Below the pieces are notes generated by a model. The model was given only the letters and a program-made list of their open reading frames with translations, ran no database searches and had not been told where the DNA came from. From Lysinibacillus sp. FSL W8-0992 (GTDB lineage Bacteria; Bacillota; Bacilli; Bacillales_A; Planococcaceae), in the NCBI RefSeq assembly GCF_038008685.1, contig NZ_JBBOZQ010000001.1:3100001-3164000 (forward strand): a DNA stretch of 64,000 bases, given 5' to 3'. Below, in pieces: positions 1 through 7,941 of the stretch; position 1 is the first letter of the stretch, and each line of letters starts with the position of its first letter. The position numbers were made by a program, and so were the translations under genes.

Positions 1-19
1 AATTTAGCGCCCCATAATA

Positions 20-1093
20 TTATTCCATCGTTTTTGATTGTTTCATGCCAGCTACATCCTGTTGTAGATGTTGTTTTTCCTTTTCGGTAGCTGTATGTAA
101 AGCAAAAACATCTTGAATGGCCATTTTAAGCTCATGCTGTGTTTCTTTAAATTTCGTTACTTGTTGTTCAAAAGATGGGCTTGTAAATCGTTCATTTGTA
201 CGTGCTAATCGTTCTTCTAGCTGCGCATAATGATGATCCATATTCATTGAAAGCATCATTGCTAATTGATTTTTCCAAAGAGGTATAAGTGTGACGATTG
301 AAAACTCGATCTTCTCAGCAAGTGTTTGATTGGCTTGTTGAATCATGCGTATTTGAGGTGCTGTTTGTAATGCTACCTGTTGTGAAACTTGTAAATCATA
401 TATACGCTGATCAAGACGTTCAAGTTGCGCCGTGAAATCATTGAGCTGTTGAATAGCGAGCGGTTGTTTAGTCGTTTGTACGATGCTGACTTTTGAAGGT
501 AGCTCAACTTCAATAGCTTGGTGTTTTTTCATCTGTCCAGCTGCAATGGCAGTTGCTAGTTCTTCAAAAAATCCCCGATTATGTGTATATAATTGCTCCA
601 GTAATTCAACGTCTCTTATTAGCTGTAGCTGTGCACGTTCGAGCTGGACACCTATTCGTTCAACCTGAATACTAATTCGTTCAAACTCAGTAAGGGTTTG
701 TTTTACAGTTGGTTCTGTTTTACCGAACATTTTTTTAAAGAAGGAAGGTTTTTTTGGCTCTAGTGCAGCAGGGTCTACACGGTCTAATGTTTGCATTAAT
801 GAATCAAGCATCTGTCCAATCTTAGTGACATCCTTATCCTTCACTTGTGCAAGCATGCGATCTGCAAATTGAGAGACGGCGCGTTGAGAGTCTTGGCCTA
901 AAGATAACACTGATTCAAAATTAGTTAGGTCAATTTGACTTGCATATAAAAGTGCTCGACTTTGAGCAAGAGGTGATAGCGTTTCATAGGTAGTCATTGC
1001 CTCTTGATTTGACGATCCTAAATAGGTTTGTACAAGAGGTGAGATTCCTGGCAACGATTCTAATGGAGAGATAGAATCTCTGTTAGCTGTCAT
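20..1093 (-). CDS. telA: TelA/YaaN family toxic-anion-resistance protein
   Basis: A 357-aa soluble, mostly helical, Glu/Gln-rich protein of the TelA (KlaA/YaaN) family, named for plasmid tellurite resistance; the biochemical role of the chromosomal copies is not known. No signal peptide or membrane segment is visible. Long heptad-like stretches over roughly residues 120-330 suggest coiled coils. Its ATG overlaps the stop of the upstream xpaC gene (ATGA), so the two are translationally coupled, as in the xpaC-yaaN pair of B. subtilis. Family assignment is strong; function in this organism is inferred from the family only. Confidence 0.88.
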   Translation of the reverse strand: MTANRDSISPLESLPGISPLVQTYLGSSNQEAMTTYETLSPLAQSRALLYASQIDLTNFESVLSLGQDSQRAVSQFADRMLAQVKDKDVTKIGQMLDSLMQTLDRVDPAALEPKKPSFFKKMFGKTEPTVKQTLTEFERISIQVERIGVQLERAQLQLIRDVELLEQLYTHNRGFFEELATAIAAGQMKKHQAIEVELPSKVSIVQTTKQPLAIQQLNDFTAQLERLDQRIYDLQVSQQVALQTAPQIRMIQQANQTLAEKIEFSIVTLIPLWKNQLAMMLSMNMDHHYAQLEERLARTNERFTSPSFEQQVTKFKETQHELKMAIQDVFALHTATEKEKQHLQQDVAGMKQSKTME

Positions 1094-1740
1094 TTTTCAT
1101 CGCCTCGCCATTCCAGTTGTTCTTTCCTTCTTAAGTTGGAACGGTTTGCAAATTCAATTTCCATTTGAAGATGATCGATATCGTTTGAAAGTGCATCTTT
1201 CAAGTCAATTTGAAATGTAGAATTTAAATCCGATAACGTTTCGCGCGTTTTTGATAATGTCACTTGGATTTCTTTATCTTTGACAGGTTGCTTTGATAGC
1301 ATTGTATACTTATCAGTTAATTCAACTGCAGAAGGGAGGTGCGCATAAAAAAACGGCTCCACATTGTAAAACTTTTGCGGATCAGTTTTTACAATTTTAA
1401 CGATATTTTTTGAAATACGAGTCATTTCGAGTAATTGTTTAAAAGCAGAAACTGAACGTACGCGTAAATAGTTTTGACTTAATGTTTGAATATGCTTGTT
1501 TGCTGTTGAAAGCTGTAGTTCTATATGTTTGTACTCATCCTTCGAAATACCTGCTATATGCATAACTTTTCTTTTTTGATTATGTTTTAGCAACGTTGTA
1601 CTCGTTGCATATGTTCCAGCGAACAATAAACCACCAAGGAAGTATCCTGGATTTGCTGCAAACGCTGTAATAGAAACAGTTGATAGAGAAATTAAAAGGC
1701 TAGCGGTATGTCTAGAGAAAAACTGTCCTATACTGAGCAT
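1090..1740 (-). CDS. xpaC: XpaC family protein
   Basis: A 216-aa protein with two hydrophobic stretches near the N terminus (about residues 10-50) followed by a basic and then coiled-coil C-terminal region. This is the layout of XpaC, annotated historically as a 5-bromo-4-chloroindolyl phosphate hydrolysis protein; the true activity is unknown. AAGGAGG lies about 8 nt before the ATG. It overlaps telA by 4 nt and the two form an operon. The XpaC/TelA pairing is the main support for the name. Confidence 0.8.
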   Translation of the reverse strand: MLSIGQFFSRHTASLLISLSTVSITAFAANPGYFLGGLLFAGTYATSTTLLKHNQKRKVMHIAGISKDEYKHIELQLSTANKHIQTLSQNYLRVRSVSAFKQLLEMTRISKNIVKIVKTDPQKFYNVEPFFYAHLPSAVELTDKYTMLSKQPVKDKEIQVTLSKTRETLSDLNSTFQIDLKDALSNDIDHLQMEIEFANRSNLRRKEQLEWRGDEK

Positions 1741-2010
1741 AGTTTCTTCCTCCTTGCTTTTCAGTATGTCTATCTTCTAATACGTAATAATCGACATAAA
1801 GTTTCATTATTAATAATTGTACTTATATTAATTTTACTGCTGTTTGCTAAGTTTCTCAATGAATACACCTGCGCAAAAGCTCCAAACTTGCCTAATGGTG
1901 TACTTATAACCTTTATAGTATGTTCGATTTATAAAAAGACCATTACCAATAGTCCGTTAATCTTAAGTTTTTCTTGCGATTAAAGGGAAGTAGAAAAAAA
2001 GAAGCCAGAC

Positions 2011-2292
2011 TTAAACAATGTCCGACTCCATACGTACATAACCTTTTAAATCGTCGTAAAGTTCTAAAGTAAATGAGTTAGAGTCTGCCTGAGGGCTAAC
2101 ACCCTTTTGAACAAATAGTAGAAATTCGTCAATTGCTTTTTTTGAACCTTCTACTTCTACTTCAATTTGCTCTTGTGCATTTAACTTGCAATACCCTTTT
2201 AAACCAAGCTCAATTGCTTTTTGTTTAATAAAAAAGCGATAGCCAGTCCCATAAACATCTCCGAAAAATTTAATCAGCGCTCTTTTGTTCAC
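2011..2292 (-). CDS. Acylphosphatase-like protein, catalytic Asn replaced
   Basis: A 93-aa acylphosphatase-fold protein. The family motif GxVxGVGxR appears as GDVYGTGYR, so the phosphate-binding Arg is kept. In the second motif (GLxGWVRN in the family) this protein reads GLKGYCKL: the Asn that positions the nucleophilic water is Leu. Activity on acyl phosphates is therefore doubtful, and it could be a binding protein. The start is a GTG at 2292: GGGAGG lies 7 nt upstream, whereas the in-frame TTG further up sits on that Shine-Dalgarno sequence. It lies just downstream of the chemoreceptor on the same strand. Confidence 0.75.
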   Translation of the reverse strand: MNKRALIKFFGDVYGTGYRFFIKQKAIELGLKGYCKLNAQEQIEVEVEGSKKAIDEFLLFVQKGVSPQADSNSFTLELYDDLKGYVRMESDIV

Positions 2293-2334
2293 GCTAAAAC
2301 CTCCCAAAAGTAGTAGAGGGATAATCCCTCCAAC

Positions 2335-4062
2335 TTACTGCATAACACGTTCTTTTTCCAAATAAGTAATTAGGTTATTAATAAAGAATAGAACTCGCTC
2401 TGAGGCTTCATCTACCTCTTTTAAATGGTCCTCAGCTTTTTTTATATGACCAGCTTTAAAGGCTTCTGCAGCTAGTTTGGCAGATTGGTGTACTCGTAAG
2501 TGATAGCCATCTAATTCACGATAATCCTGTAAATGGCCAAAGCGTTCAACAGTACGAGAAGCAGTATACCATTTACCTAGGCGACATTCCGTATGTGAAG
2601 ATACATCACTTGGCTGTACTTCTTCTAAACCAAGGAACATATTATAAATACGCCATTTCCATAAAATATGATCAGCTTTCGAAAGCTGTAATAGGGCAAT
2701 TGAAGAAAGTTGGACATTATTATTCGAAATAATGTCATTACGGAAACGATTAATCTCTTTTCCTAATAAGTGAATATCGCTTGATGTATTAGAACTATAA
2801 TTGCGAATATCATCTTGAAGGTTAGAAATTTCAATCATTCGGGCAGATACTTCATCAATTGCGGCAGCTTGCTCCTGCGAAATAGCAGCGGTATTTGTAA
2901 CATCAAGATTAATGCCTTCAATTGCAGAAACAATGGCATTTAACAAAGGTAACGATTCTTTTGCCTCAATTGTTGCTTCTTTAATAATAGAAGTTGTTTC
3001 TGTAATAGAATGCGACACTTCATTTGAATAACTTTTTAAATGGTGAACATTTGTAGAAACCTCACTAAGAGCAGTAACGGTGCCTTCAGCCAGCTTACGT
3101 ACTTCTTGGGCAACAACTGCGAACCCTTTACCATGTTCACCAGCACGAGCAGCTTCAATCGAAGCATTCAATGCTAGTAAATTTGTTTGATCTGCAATTT
3201 GGTTTATTAAAGTTACAACGTGTTCAATATCATTTACACGTTTTTGCAACTCAGTAAACGAGTCAACGATCGTTGTAAACGTTTCTTCTGTTTTGAAAAT
3301 TTCTGATAAAGCATGTTCAATCGCATTTTTTCCTTTAACGGCATGGTCAACTGATTCCGTTGTTTTCTCTGATATATGAGAAGACATTCGGGCTACTTCA
3401 TTGATCGATGCGGCAATTTCCTCAGTTGCAGCGGTAGATGATTGGATTTCCTCATTTTGTTTGTCTAAGCTATATACTAAATCTTTCATGTACATAATTT
3501 TCGCATTGACATCCATTAGTGAAGAAATTTCAGAGACAACGTTTTCAACAATACGCTCTGTTAATACTTCTACAAGTAATTCTTGGTCCACATTGACAGC
3601 TGATTGGAAAGATTTCATATACTCAAAAGCTTTGTTTGGTTTTAAACCAAAGTTATGTAAAATATATGTCGTAATATAAAAGGCAAATTGATTGAAAACA
3701 ACGATTAATTTACCAGGTTCATATTGGTTTTTTCGAAACAAATTATAAAACTTAACTGTTTCATCTACATATTCATCATCACGAGTAGCTAAAAAGAATT
3801 GAGTTAAATATTGATTTATATTTTCTTCGCTAATCGTTTGTTGGGAGGAAGGTGAAATCTCACTTAAATAATTATTAAATATTGCATTCATAGAAGGGGT
3901 AATATCTTTCAATTTATAAAAGAGTGCTTTTAAATTTTCTTCATCTTGTGAATTAAAGTGATTAAAAGCTAATGTCTTATTGAATCGCCCTGTTGCACTT
4001 AAATTTGTTCCACGTTTTAATAATTCATCTAGTTCGGCCTTAGGTCGAATACTTGAAAACAT
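2335..4062 (-). CDS. Soluble globin-type chemoreceptor (HemAT-like) with C-terminal CZB domain
   Basis: A 575-aa cytoplasmic methyl-accepting chemotaxis protein with no transmembrane segment. Residues about 30-190 resemble the protoglobin sensor of HemAT, which binds haem and senses oxygen. Residues about 215-450 are the MCP signalling domain with its hairpin tip ([16 protein letters not shown]) that contacts CheA/CheW. Residues about 455-570 form a chemoreceptor zinc-binding (CZB) domain with the expected His, Cys (TECRLGKWY) and His-x3-His ligands. HemAT of B. subtilis ends after the MCP domain, so the CZB tail is an addition. The start at 4062 was chosen over an upstream ATG because GGAGG lies 8 nt before it. 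Confidence 0.85.
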   Translation of the reverse strand: MFSSIRPKAELDELLKRGTNLSATGRFNKTLAFNHFNSQDEENLKALFYKLKDITPSMNAIFNNYLSEISPSSQQTISEENINQYLTQFFLATRDDEYVDETVKFYNLFRKNQYEPGKLIVVFNQFAFYITTYILHNFGLKPNKAFEYMKSFQSAVNVDQELLVEVLTERIVENVVSEISSLMDVNAKIMYMKDLVYSLDKQNEEIQSSTAATEEIAASINEVARMSSHISEKTTESVDHAVKGKNAIEHALSEIFKTEETFTTIVDSFTELQKRVNDIEHVVTLINQIADQTNLLALNASIEAARAGEHGKGFAVVAQEVRKLAEGTVTALSEVSTNVHHLKSYSNEVSHSITETTSIIKEATIEAKESLPLLNAIVSAIEGINLDVTNTAAISQEQAAAIDEVSARMIEISNLQDDIRNYSSNTSSDIHLLGKEINRFRNDIISNNNVQLSSIALLQLSKADHILWKWRIYNMFLGLEEVQPSDVSSHTECRLGKWYTASRTVERFGHLQDYRELDGYHLRVHQSAKLAAEAFKAGHIKKAEDHLKEVDEASERVLFFINNLITYLEKERVMQ

Positions 4063-4190
4063 AAAAAAAACCTCCAAAATAAATAATGAATAATAAGGTA
4101 ATAATAGCATATTGCAGGGTGTTTTAATAGACATTTCAGGAGCGTTTGCTAAAATTAGAATATCTTATTACAGCAAGGAATGTGGCAAAT

Positions 4191-4472
4191 ATGTATACAA
4201 TACTTTACATGAAAGCTGATTATGAGCCTTGGTGGAAATTTGAAGGCTGGGAAGCTTTTATTCAAACGAAAGAAACGTTTGAAACAAAAGAACAATTTGA
4301 GCAAGCATTACAACGGAAATTAAATCATTTCCGATCAGCATATGAACATGAGGCGAGTAAGGAAGGTGGATATTGGGCATTTTGGTCTGAAGATGAAAGC
4401 TTTTACTGCGAGGCATGTGATGATGATGCACAAGTATATCATGGAATAATGGTATTTGAAGAACAAAGTTAA
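4191..4472 (+). CDS. DUF1033 family protein
   Basis: A 93-aa acidic protein rich in aromatics (YEPWWKFEGWE near the N terminus, GGYWAFW and FYCEACDDD near the C terminus). It matches the DUF1033 family of short Firmicutes proteins without known function. An internal ATG at 4191 is preferred, since the family begins MYTILYMKADYEP-like and AAGGA lies upstream; the longer reading from 4146 has no ribosome binding site. The gene is divergent from the chemoreceptor and precedes the cold-shock gene, which has its own promoter. Confidence 0.65.
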   Translation: MYTILYMKADYEPWWKFEGWEAFIQTKETFETKEQFEQALQRKLNHFRSAYEHEASKEGGYWAFWSEDESFYCEACDDDAQVYHGIMVFEEQS

Positions 4473-4511
4473 AGTAATTTTCAAATTAATTAAAAAAACA
4501 ATTTTCTTTAT

Positions 4512-4539
4512 TTGACAAAATTATGAATGGTGGTATACT
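4512..4539 (+). promoter_or_regulatory. Sigma-A promoter of the cold-shock gene
   Basis: TTGACA at 4512-4517 and TATACT at 4534-4539, 16 bp apart, matching the vegetative consensus closely. Transcription would start near 4546, giving a leader of about 150 nt before the csp start codon, as expected for cold-shock mRNAs. Confidence 0.7.
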
Positions 4540-4576
4540 TAACTTAACAATTTAATTGCTTCACCGGAAACATGGA

Positions 4577-4638
4577 TTCACATATTACAAAAAGTGATCG
4601 CGTTAGTTCGGTACTCTTTGTAATATGTGAATTTTTTT
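4577..4638 (+). promoter_or_regulatory. Terminator-like hairpin in the csp leader
   Basis: Perfect 15-bp inverted repeat (arms 4577-4591 and 4617-4631, loop 25 nt) followed by seven T residues. It lies between the promoter and the ribosome binding site of the cold-shock gene, so it is inside the leader. It could terminate transcription conditionally or act as an RNA thermosensor; the AT-rich stem is compatible with temperature-dependent folding. Confidence 0.6.
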
Positions 4639-4694
4639 AATTCGTTGAAGAAATTACATATTGTTCACTTTTATTTTTTTGGAGGTTTTTTTAC

Positions 4695-4895
4695 ATGAAA
4701 CAAGGTACAGTAAAATGGTTTAACTCAGAAAAAGGTTTTGGATTCATCGAAGTTGAAGGCGAAAACGACGTATTCGTACACTTCTCAGCTATCCAAGGCG
4801 AAGGTTTCAAAACACTTGACGAAGGTCAAAAAGTGGAATTCGAAGTTGTAGATGGCAACCGCGGACCACAAGCTGCTAACGTAACTAAACTTTAA
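4695..4895 (+). CDS. csp: Cold-shock protein, CspA/CspB family
   Basis: A 66-aa single cold-shock domain, the usual family length. RNP1 (KGFGFIEV) and RNP2 (VFVHFSAI) are intact, so it should bind single-stranded RNA and DNA as an RNA chaperone. GGAGG at 4681-4685 precedes the ATG by 9 nt. Codon choice is biased as in highly expressed genes. It is monocistronic, with its own promoter, a long structured leader and a strong terminator. Which csp paralogue this is cannot be told from the window. Confidence 0.95.
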   Translation: MKQGTVKWFNSEKGFGFIEVEGENDVFVHFSAIQGEGFKTLDEGQKVEFEVVDGNRGPQAANVTKL

Positions 4896-4930
4896 TTCTC
4901 AGTAATTAAAATTACTTTCGTTAAAAAAAA

Positions 4931-4958
4931 GCACCCTATAAATATAGGGTGCTTTTTT
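4931..4958 (+). terminator. Rho-independent terminator of csp
   Basis: A 9-bp perfect stem (GCACCCTAT/ATAGGGTGC) with a 4-nt loop, flanked by A and T runs, 35 nt after the csp stop codon. Confidence 0.9.
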
Positions 4959-5100
4959 CTATACATTTCGGCAATTGCAACTTAGCAATTGCTGGTATAT
5001 TACTATTGACTTACATTATAACAACTCCTTTTTTCCTACAGTTTCGATTAAATTTTTGAATTTTGGGTAATAGGTAAAGAGAGCAGGAGGAGGAAGATCA

Positions 5101-5580
5101 ATGGTGGACTATCAAAACATTCCTAATGAGCAGGAGCAAAAAGATTTTTATCAAAAATTGCGAAAAAAATTGGAACAATTTCTTGTGTCAAAGACGGGGA
5201 TGAAGCACAAATATGCTGATTATTTGTTGTTCGTTCCTGATATTTTTCATTTATTAGTTAAGATAGTAGCAGACCCTGCTATCGACTCGAAAAGTAAGTC
5301 ATTAATTGGCGCTACAATTGCATATTTTATTTTCCCAATGGATTTTCTACCAGAAGGTATATTTGGCTTTGGAGGCTTTCTCGATGATATTATGCTGGCC
5401 ACTTTTGTCCTCAATATGACAATCAATAAATTAGGGCCAGAAGTAATCGAAAAACATTGGACAGGGGATGAAAAATTGCTTGAGCTATTACAGAAAATCA
5501 CTGAAACGAGCAATCAATACTTAAGTAAAATGCCTGTAAAATCAATATTTACTAAATATATTAAAAATAAATCTAAATAA
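5101..5580 (+). CDS. DUF1232 (YkvA-like) membrane-associated protein
   Basis: A 159-aa protein with the DUF1232 signature in residues about 75-110: a hydrophobic helix then YFIFPMDFLPEG and GGFLDD. The family is widespread, membrane-associated and without assigned function. The N-terminal 40 residues are charged and helical. GGAGGAGG upstream supports the ATG. It has its own terminator and no co-directional partner. Confidence 0.75.
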   Translation: MVDYQNIPNEQEQKDFYQKLRKKLEQFLVSKTGMKHKYADYLLFVPDIFHLLVKIVADPAIDSKSKSLIGATIAYFIFPMDFLPEGIFGFGGFLDDIMLATFVLNMTINKLGPEVIEKHWTGDEKLLELLQKITETSNQYLSKMPVKSIFTKYIKNKSK

Positions 5581-5585
5581 TAATA

Positions 5586-5596
5586 TTATGTAAACT
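5586..5596 (+). other. Candidate XerD half-site (dif right-arm sequence)
   Basis: TTATGTAAACT, identical to the right (XerD-binding) arm of the B. subtilis dif site. The surrounding 24 nt are also identical to the site at 20.3 kb. The left dif arm is not recognisable, so it is a half-site rather than dif. Confidence 0.45.
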
Positions 5597-5610
5597 TGAC
5601 TACTAACATG

Positions 5611-5645
5611 TAAGACCCCCAAAAAAAAATGGGGGTTTTATTGTA
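5611..5645 (+). terminator. Terminator after the DUF1232 gene
   Basis: Short GC stem (ACCCCC/GGGGGT) around an A-rich loop, followed by TTTATTG. Weak but correctly placed. Confidence 0.55.
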
Positions 5646-5715
5646 ATAATCGAGCTTTTAAATAAACATTTCAAAACTCGAACCTATCGTGGATTTTTTG
5701 TGATATAAAATTAAA

Positions 5716-5997
5716 TTATAGTTTGACCTTAACCTCGGTCCCGTCTTGCGCTTTAACATCTACAAGTATAATGCCTTTATAATTTTTCAGTTCATTGACA
5801 ATAGGTTTAAGTGTTTCTTTATCTATAAGTGGGATAGTAAAGTCTATTTTTTTTCTATCGAAGTGCTCTTTTGTCCATTTGTTTGCAATTTGCTGAACAA
5901 ACTTTGAAAATAAGATAGAAATAAGGATATTTAAAATTGCATATGGAATTGGAATAGTAAAATTAAAGCCTTTTGTTTTCACTTTTACATGCATCAT
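5716..5997 (-). CDS. Small hypothetical protein, third gene of the DUF2089 operon
   Basis: About 93 aa with one hydrophobic segment near the N terminus (IPIPYAILNILISILF) and a hydrophilic C-terminal half ending in DVKAQDGTEVKVKL. The C-terminal part resembles that of the upstream neighbour (IVDIKSANGDTVSVIIE), suggesting a shared YvlB/SHOCT-like fold. The ATG at 5997 is chosen because a longer reading would run into the upstream gene, which ends at 6008. No function is known. Confidence 0.6.
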   Translation of the reverse strand: MMHVKVKTKGFNFTIPIPYAILNILISILFSKFVQQIANKWTKEHFDRKKIDFTIPLIDKETLKPIVNELKNYKGIILVDVKAQDGTEVKVKL

Positions 5998-6007
5998 AAG
6001 CAAATCA

Positions 6008-6397
6008 CTACTCAATAATGACTGAAACGGTATCCCCGTTTGCAGATTTAATATCAACAATTTGGCCATCTAATTCATTTTCGATTGCTTCAATTATAAG
6101 GTTGATATCTATATCTTTAACGTATTTTTCTGATTGGGGGATACTAGCTGCGATGCTGTGACCAGCCATTAATACTACTTTGACAAGTTTTATTGGTAAA
6201 TTGACCATGACGTTATCATTTTCGGATGATACAACACGAACTTTTAATGTTTTATCTAAATATTTCGTTGTTTTTTCTAAAAAATTATTTCCTGTATCTT
6301 CCTTGTCTTTTAATGCTTGAATAAGTTCTGATCCCTTCTCTGCATCTAGCTTTCCTTCTTGTATCATTGTTAACACTCTTGCAATTTCCTCTTTCAT
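6008..6397 (-). CDS. SHOCT-like/YvlB-type domain protein
   Basis: A 129-aa protein. The first 35 residues (EEIARVLTMIQEGKLDAEKGSELIQAL) form the short helical SHOCT/YvlB-like domain found at the start of many small Firmicutes stress proteins. The rest is beta-rich with a hydrophobic stretch around residues 65-90. It sits between a DUF2089 regulator and a small membrane protein on one transcript. The role is unknown; the domain call rests on the N-terminal motif. Confidence 0.65.
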   Translation of the reverse strand: MKEEIARVLTMIQEGKLDAEKGSELIQALKDKEDTGNNFLEKTTKYLDKTLKVRVVSSENDNVMVNLPIKLVKVVLMAGHSIAASIPQSEKYVKDIDINLIIEAIENELDGQIVDIKSANGDTVSVIIE

Positions 6398-6410
6398 AAT
6401 AAGTTCCTCC

Positions 6411-6776
6411 TTATTCTTCTTTTAAGAGCTTTATGGCTTCTTCAGGTGTGATTTCGCCATTTTCCAACATAGTGACAATTTTTTTCTCATCCACTTCATT
6501 TTTCTTCTTTTGTACATATCCAAGCGATGAGATGATTTCTGTTAACTTACCTCGAACAGTAGGGTACGAAATCCCTAATTCTTTTTCCACTTCTTTAATA
6601 TTCCCTCTACATGTTAAAAACACTTCCACAAAATGAAGCTGGTCTTTTGATAGAGAGGCAAGCTTTGATAATTCAAATTCATTTTCAATCGTCGTGTGAC
6701 AATGAGAGCAATGGAGCTTGGTAATTTTTAATGTTTTATTACAGACAGGACAATTCGTAATTACTTTATAAGCCAT
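6411..6776 (-). CDS. DUF2089 family zinc-ribbon/HTH regulator
   Basis: A 121-aa protein with an N-terminal zinc ribbon (CPVCNK and CSHCHT pairs, residues 9-28), a helix-turn-helix (EVEKELGISYPTVRGKLTEI, residues about 63-82) and a short C-terminal SHOCT-like helix (LENGEITPEEAIKLLKEE). This is the DUF2089 layout, thought to be transcriptional regulators. AAAGGAA lies 8 nt before the ATG at 6776, which fixes the start. It heads a three-gene operon and probably regulates it. Confidence 0.8.
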   Translation of the reverse strand: MAYKVITNCPVCNKTLKITKLHCSHCHTTIENEFELSKLASLSKDQLHFVEVFLTCRGNIKEVEKELGISYPTVRGKLTEIISSLGYVQKKKNEVDEKKIVTMLENGEITPEEAIKLLKEE

Positions 6777-6825
6777 ATTGAAAATTCCTTTCTTTAATTT
6801 AATTCGATTATACAACAAGGTATTA

Positions 6826-6915
6826 AGGAAATAAATAATAAAATTTAATTTATTTAATTTTATTATTAATAATTTTAATTTTAAGTTTAAGATAATTAAT
6901 TATAACTTAAATAAT
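6826..6915. other. Extremely AT-rich promoter region
   Basis: About 90 bp made almost entirely of A and T (long runs of TTTAATTTATT-type sequence) between the divergent DUF2089 and ArsR genes. It probably carries the leftward promoter, but it is too simple in composition to place -35 and -10 boxes. Confidence 0.4.
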
Positions 6916-6982
6916 TGTGTAGTTATTACTTAAAAAATTGAAGGGAACTTTTATATATGGGACCAGTGCGAAGAAAATAAGT

Positions 6983-7033
6983 TTGACTGGACACCAAGTA
7001 GTGTCCTATAATTAAGGTCACCAATTGGTGTCC
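6983..7033 (+). promoter_or_regulatory. ArsR-family promoter with two operators
   Basis: TTGACT (6983-6988) and TATAAT (7007-7012) are separated by 18 bp that are themselves a palindrome, GGACAC-N6-GTGTCC. A second near-palindrome, GGTCACCAATTGGTGTCC (7016-7033), covers the expected start of transcription. The placement suggests autorepression by the ArsR protein encoded next. Confidence 0.7.
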
Positions 7034-7053
7034 TATTTTAGGAGAGGATGATT

Positions 7054-7377
7054 TTGAACGATAAAGGTCAAGAACGTGATGTTTATGTAGCAGTCGCTGA
7101 CCCAACAAGACGGAAATTGCTACGTTTGCTATCAGAAGTAGAAGAATTACCTCTTCACGAATTAACAGCACAATTTCAAATGGGTCGGACTGCTGTTTCT
7201 AAACATTTGGCTATACTAAAAGAAGCTGGTTTAGTTTCAGATCGTAAAGTTGGTAGAGAAACAAGATATCGATTAAATGCTGCTCCTTTAAGTGAAATTA
7301 AGGATTGGGTAAGCCATTACGAAAAGTTTTGGAAAGAAAAAGCGTTACTTTTAAAAAATTTATTAGAGGAGGAATGA
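7054..7377 (+). CDS. ArsR/SmtB-family winged-helix repressor
   Basis: A 107-aa winged-helix protein. VADPTRRKLLRLL and the recognition helix region (MGRTAVSKHLAILKEAGLV) are typical of the metal-independent ArsR subgroup that accompanies SRPBCC proteins; the metal-binding ELCVCDL motif is absent. A TTG at 7054 is the likely start: AGGAGAGG (7040-7047) is directly against the ATG at 7048, too close to use, but 6 nt from the TTG. The stop is 2 nt before the next gene, so they are coupled. The likely operators lie in its own promoter. Confidence 0.85.
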   Translation: MNDKGQERDVYVAVADPTRRKLLRLLSEVEELPLHELTAQFQMGRTAVSKHLAILKEAGLVSDRKVGRETRYRLNAAPLSEIKDWVSHYEKFWKEKALLLKNLLEEE

Positions 7378-7379
7378 AA

Positions 7380-7775
7380 ATGGCAGAATTGTCATTAGAT
7401 TTTCAGTTCACAAGTTCAATCGAGAAAGTATGGAATGCATTAACGGATTCAGAAACACTTGCAAAATGGATTATGGAAAATGATTTTAAACCAGTTGTAG
7501 GACACCGTTTCCAGTTTCGTACACAACCGACAGAATGGTGGAATGGTATTATTGATGGGGAAGTGCTAATAGTTGAAGAACCATACAAATTATCTTATAC
7601 GTTCGCAAGCGGTGATGAGCATACGGTAACATGGACATTAAAAGAATTAGAAGATGGGAAGGTAAATCTTCATCTTGAGCAAACGGGTATTTCAAGTGCT
7701 CAAGCAGTAGAAGGTGCAAGATATGGCTGGTTAAATTGGTTTAACGGCTTTGAAAAAGTGTTAGAGGAATTATAA
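7380..7775 (+). CDS. SRPBCC (AHSA1-like) domain protein
   Basis: A 131-aa START/Bet v1-like protein of the AHSA1 group: an N-terminal strand-helix (FTSSIEKVWNALTDSETLAKWIM), then beta strands and a C-terminal helix (GWLNWFNGFEKVLEEL). Such proteins bind hydrophobic ligands, and the ArsR-AHSA1 pair is a common bicistronic unit in Bacillaceae. GGAGG at the end of arsR is 8 nt before the ATG at 7380; the ATG at 7374 is too close to it. The ligand is unknown. Confidence 0.85.
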   Translation: MAELSLDFQFTSSIEKVWNALTDSETLAKWIMENDFKPVVGHRFQFRTQPTEWWNGIIDGEVLIVEEPYKLSYTFASGDEHTVTWTLKELEDGKVNLHLEQTGISSAQAVEGARYGWLNWFNGFEKVLEEL

Positions 7776-7819
7776 ACCTAACCTCAAATCCTGTTGATTA
7801 TATGAAGTTAATGTATAAA

Positions 7820-7862
7820 AAAGCAAACGGCTAAATATTGAACAAAGCCGTTTGCTTTTTTT
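7820..7862 (+). terminator. Terminator of the arsR operon
   Basis: Strong stem AGCAAACGGCT/AGCCGTTTGCT followed by a T run. Confidence 0.9.
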
Positions 7863-7941
7863 AATAATTTTTTGTGCTGACCATTACCTTCACTAACATC
7901 AAGTTGAAGTTGCTGAATTGAAAAATAGAGAGGATATTACG

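Noticed and set aside
1708-1983. 91-residue frame on the plus strand overlapping the start of xpaC
   Set aside because: No ribosome binding site, overlaps the xpaC start codon and Shine-Dalgarno region, and its hydrophobic stretch arises from AT-rich DNA.
5586-5596. Complete dif site
   Set aside because: The left XerC arm (ACTTCCTATAA-like) is not recognisable next to any of the four right-arm matches.
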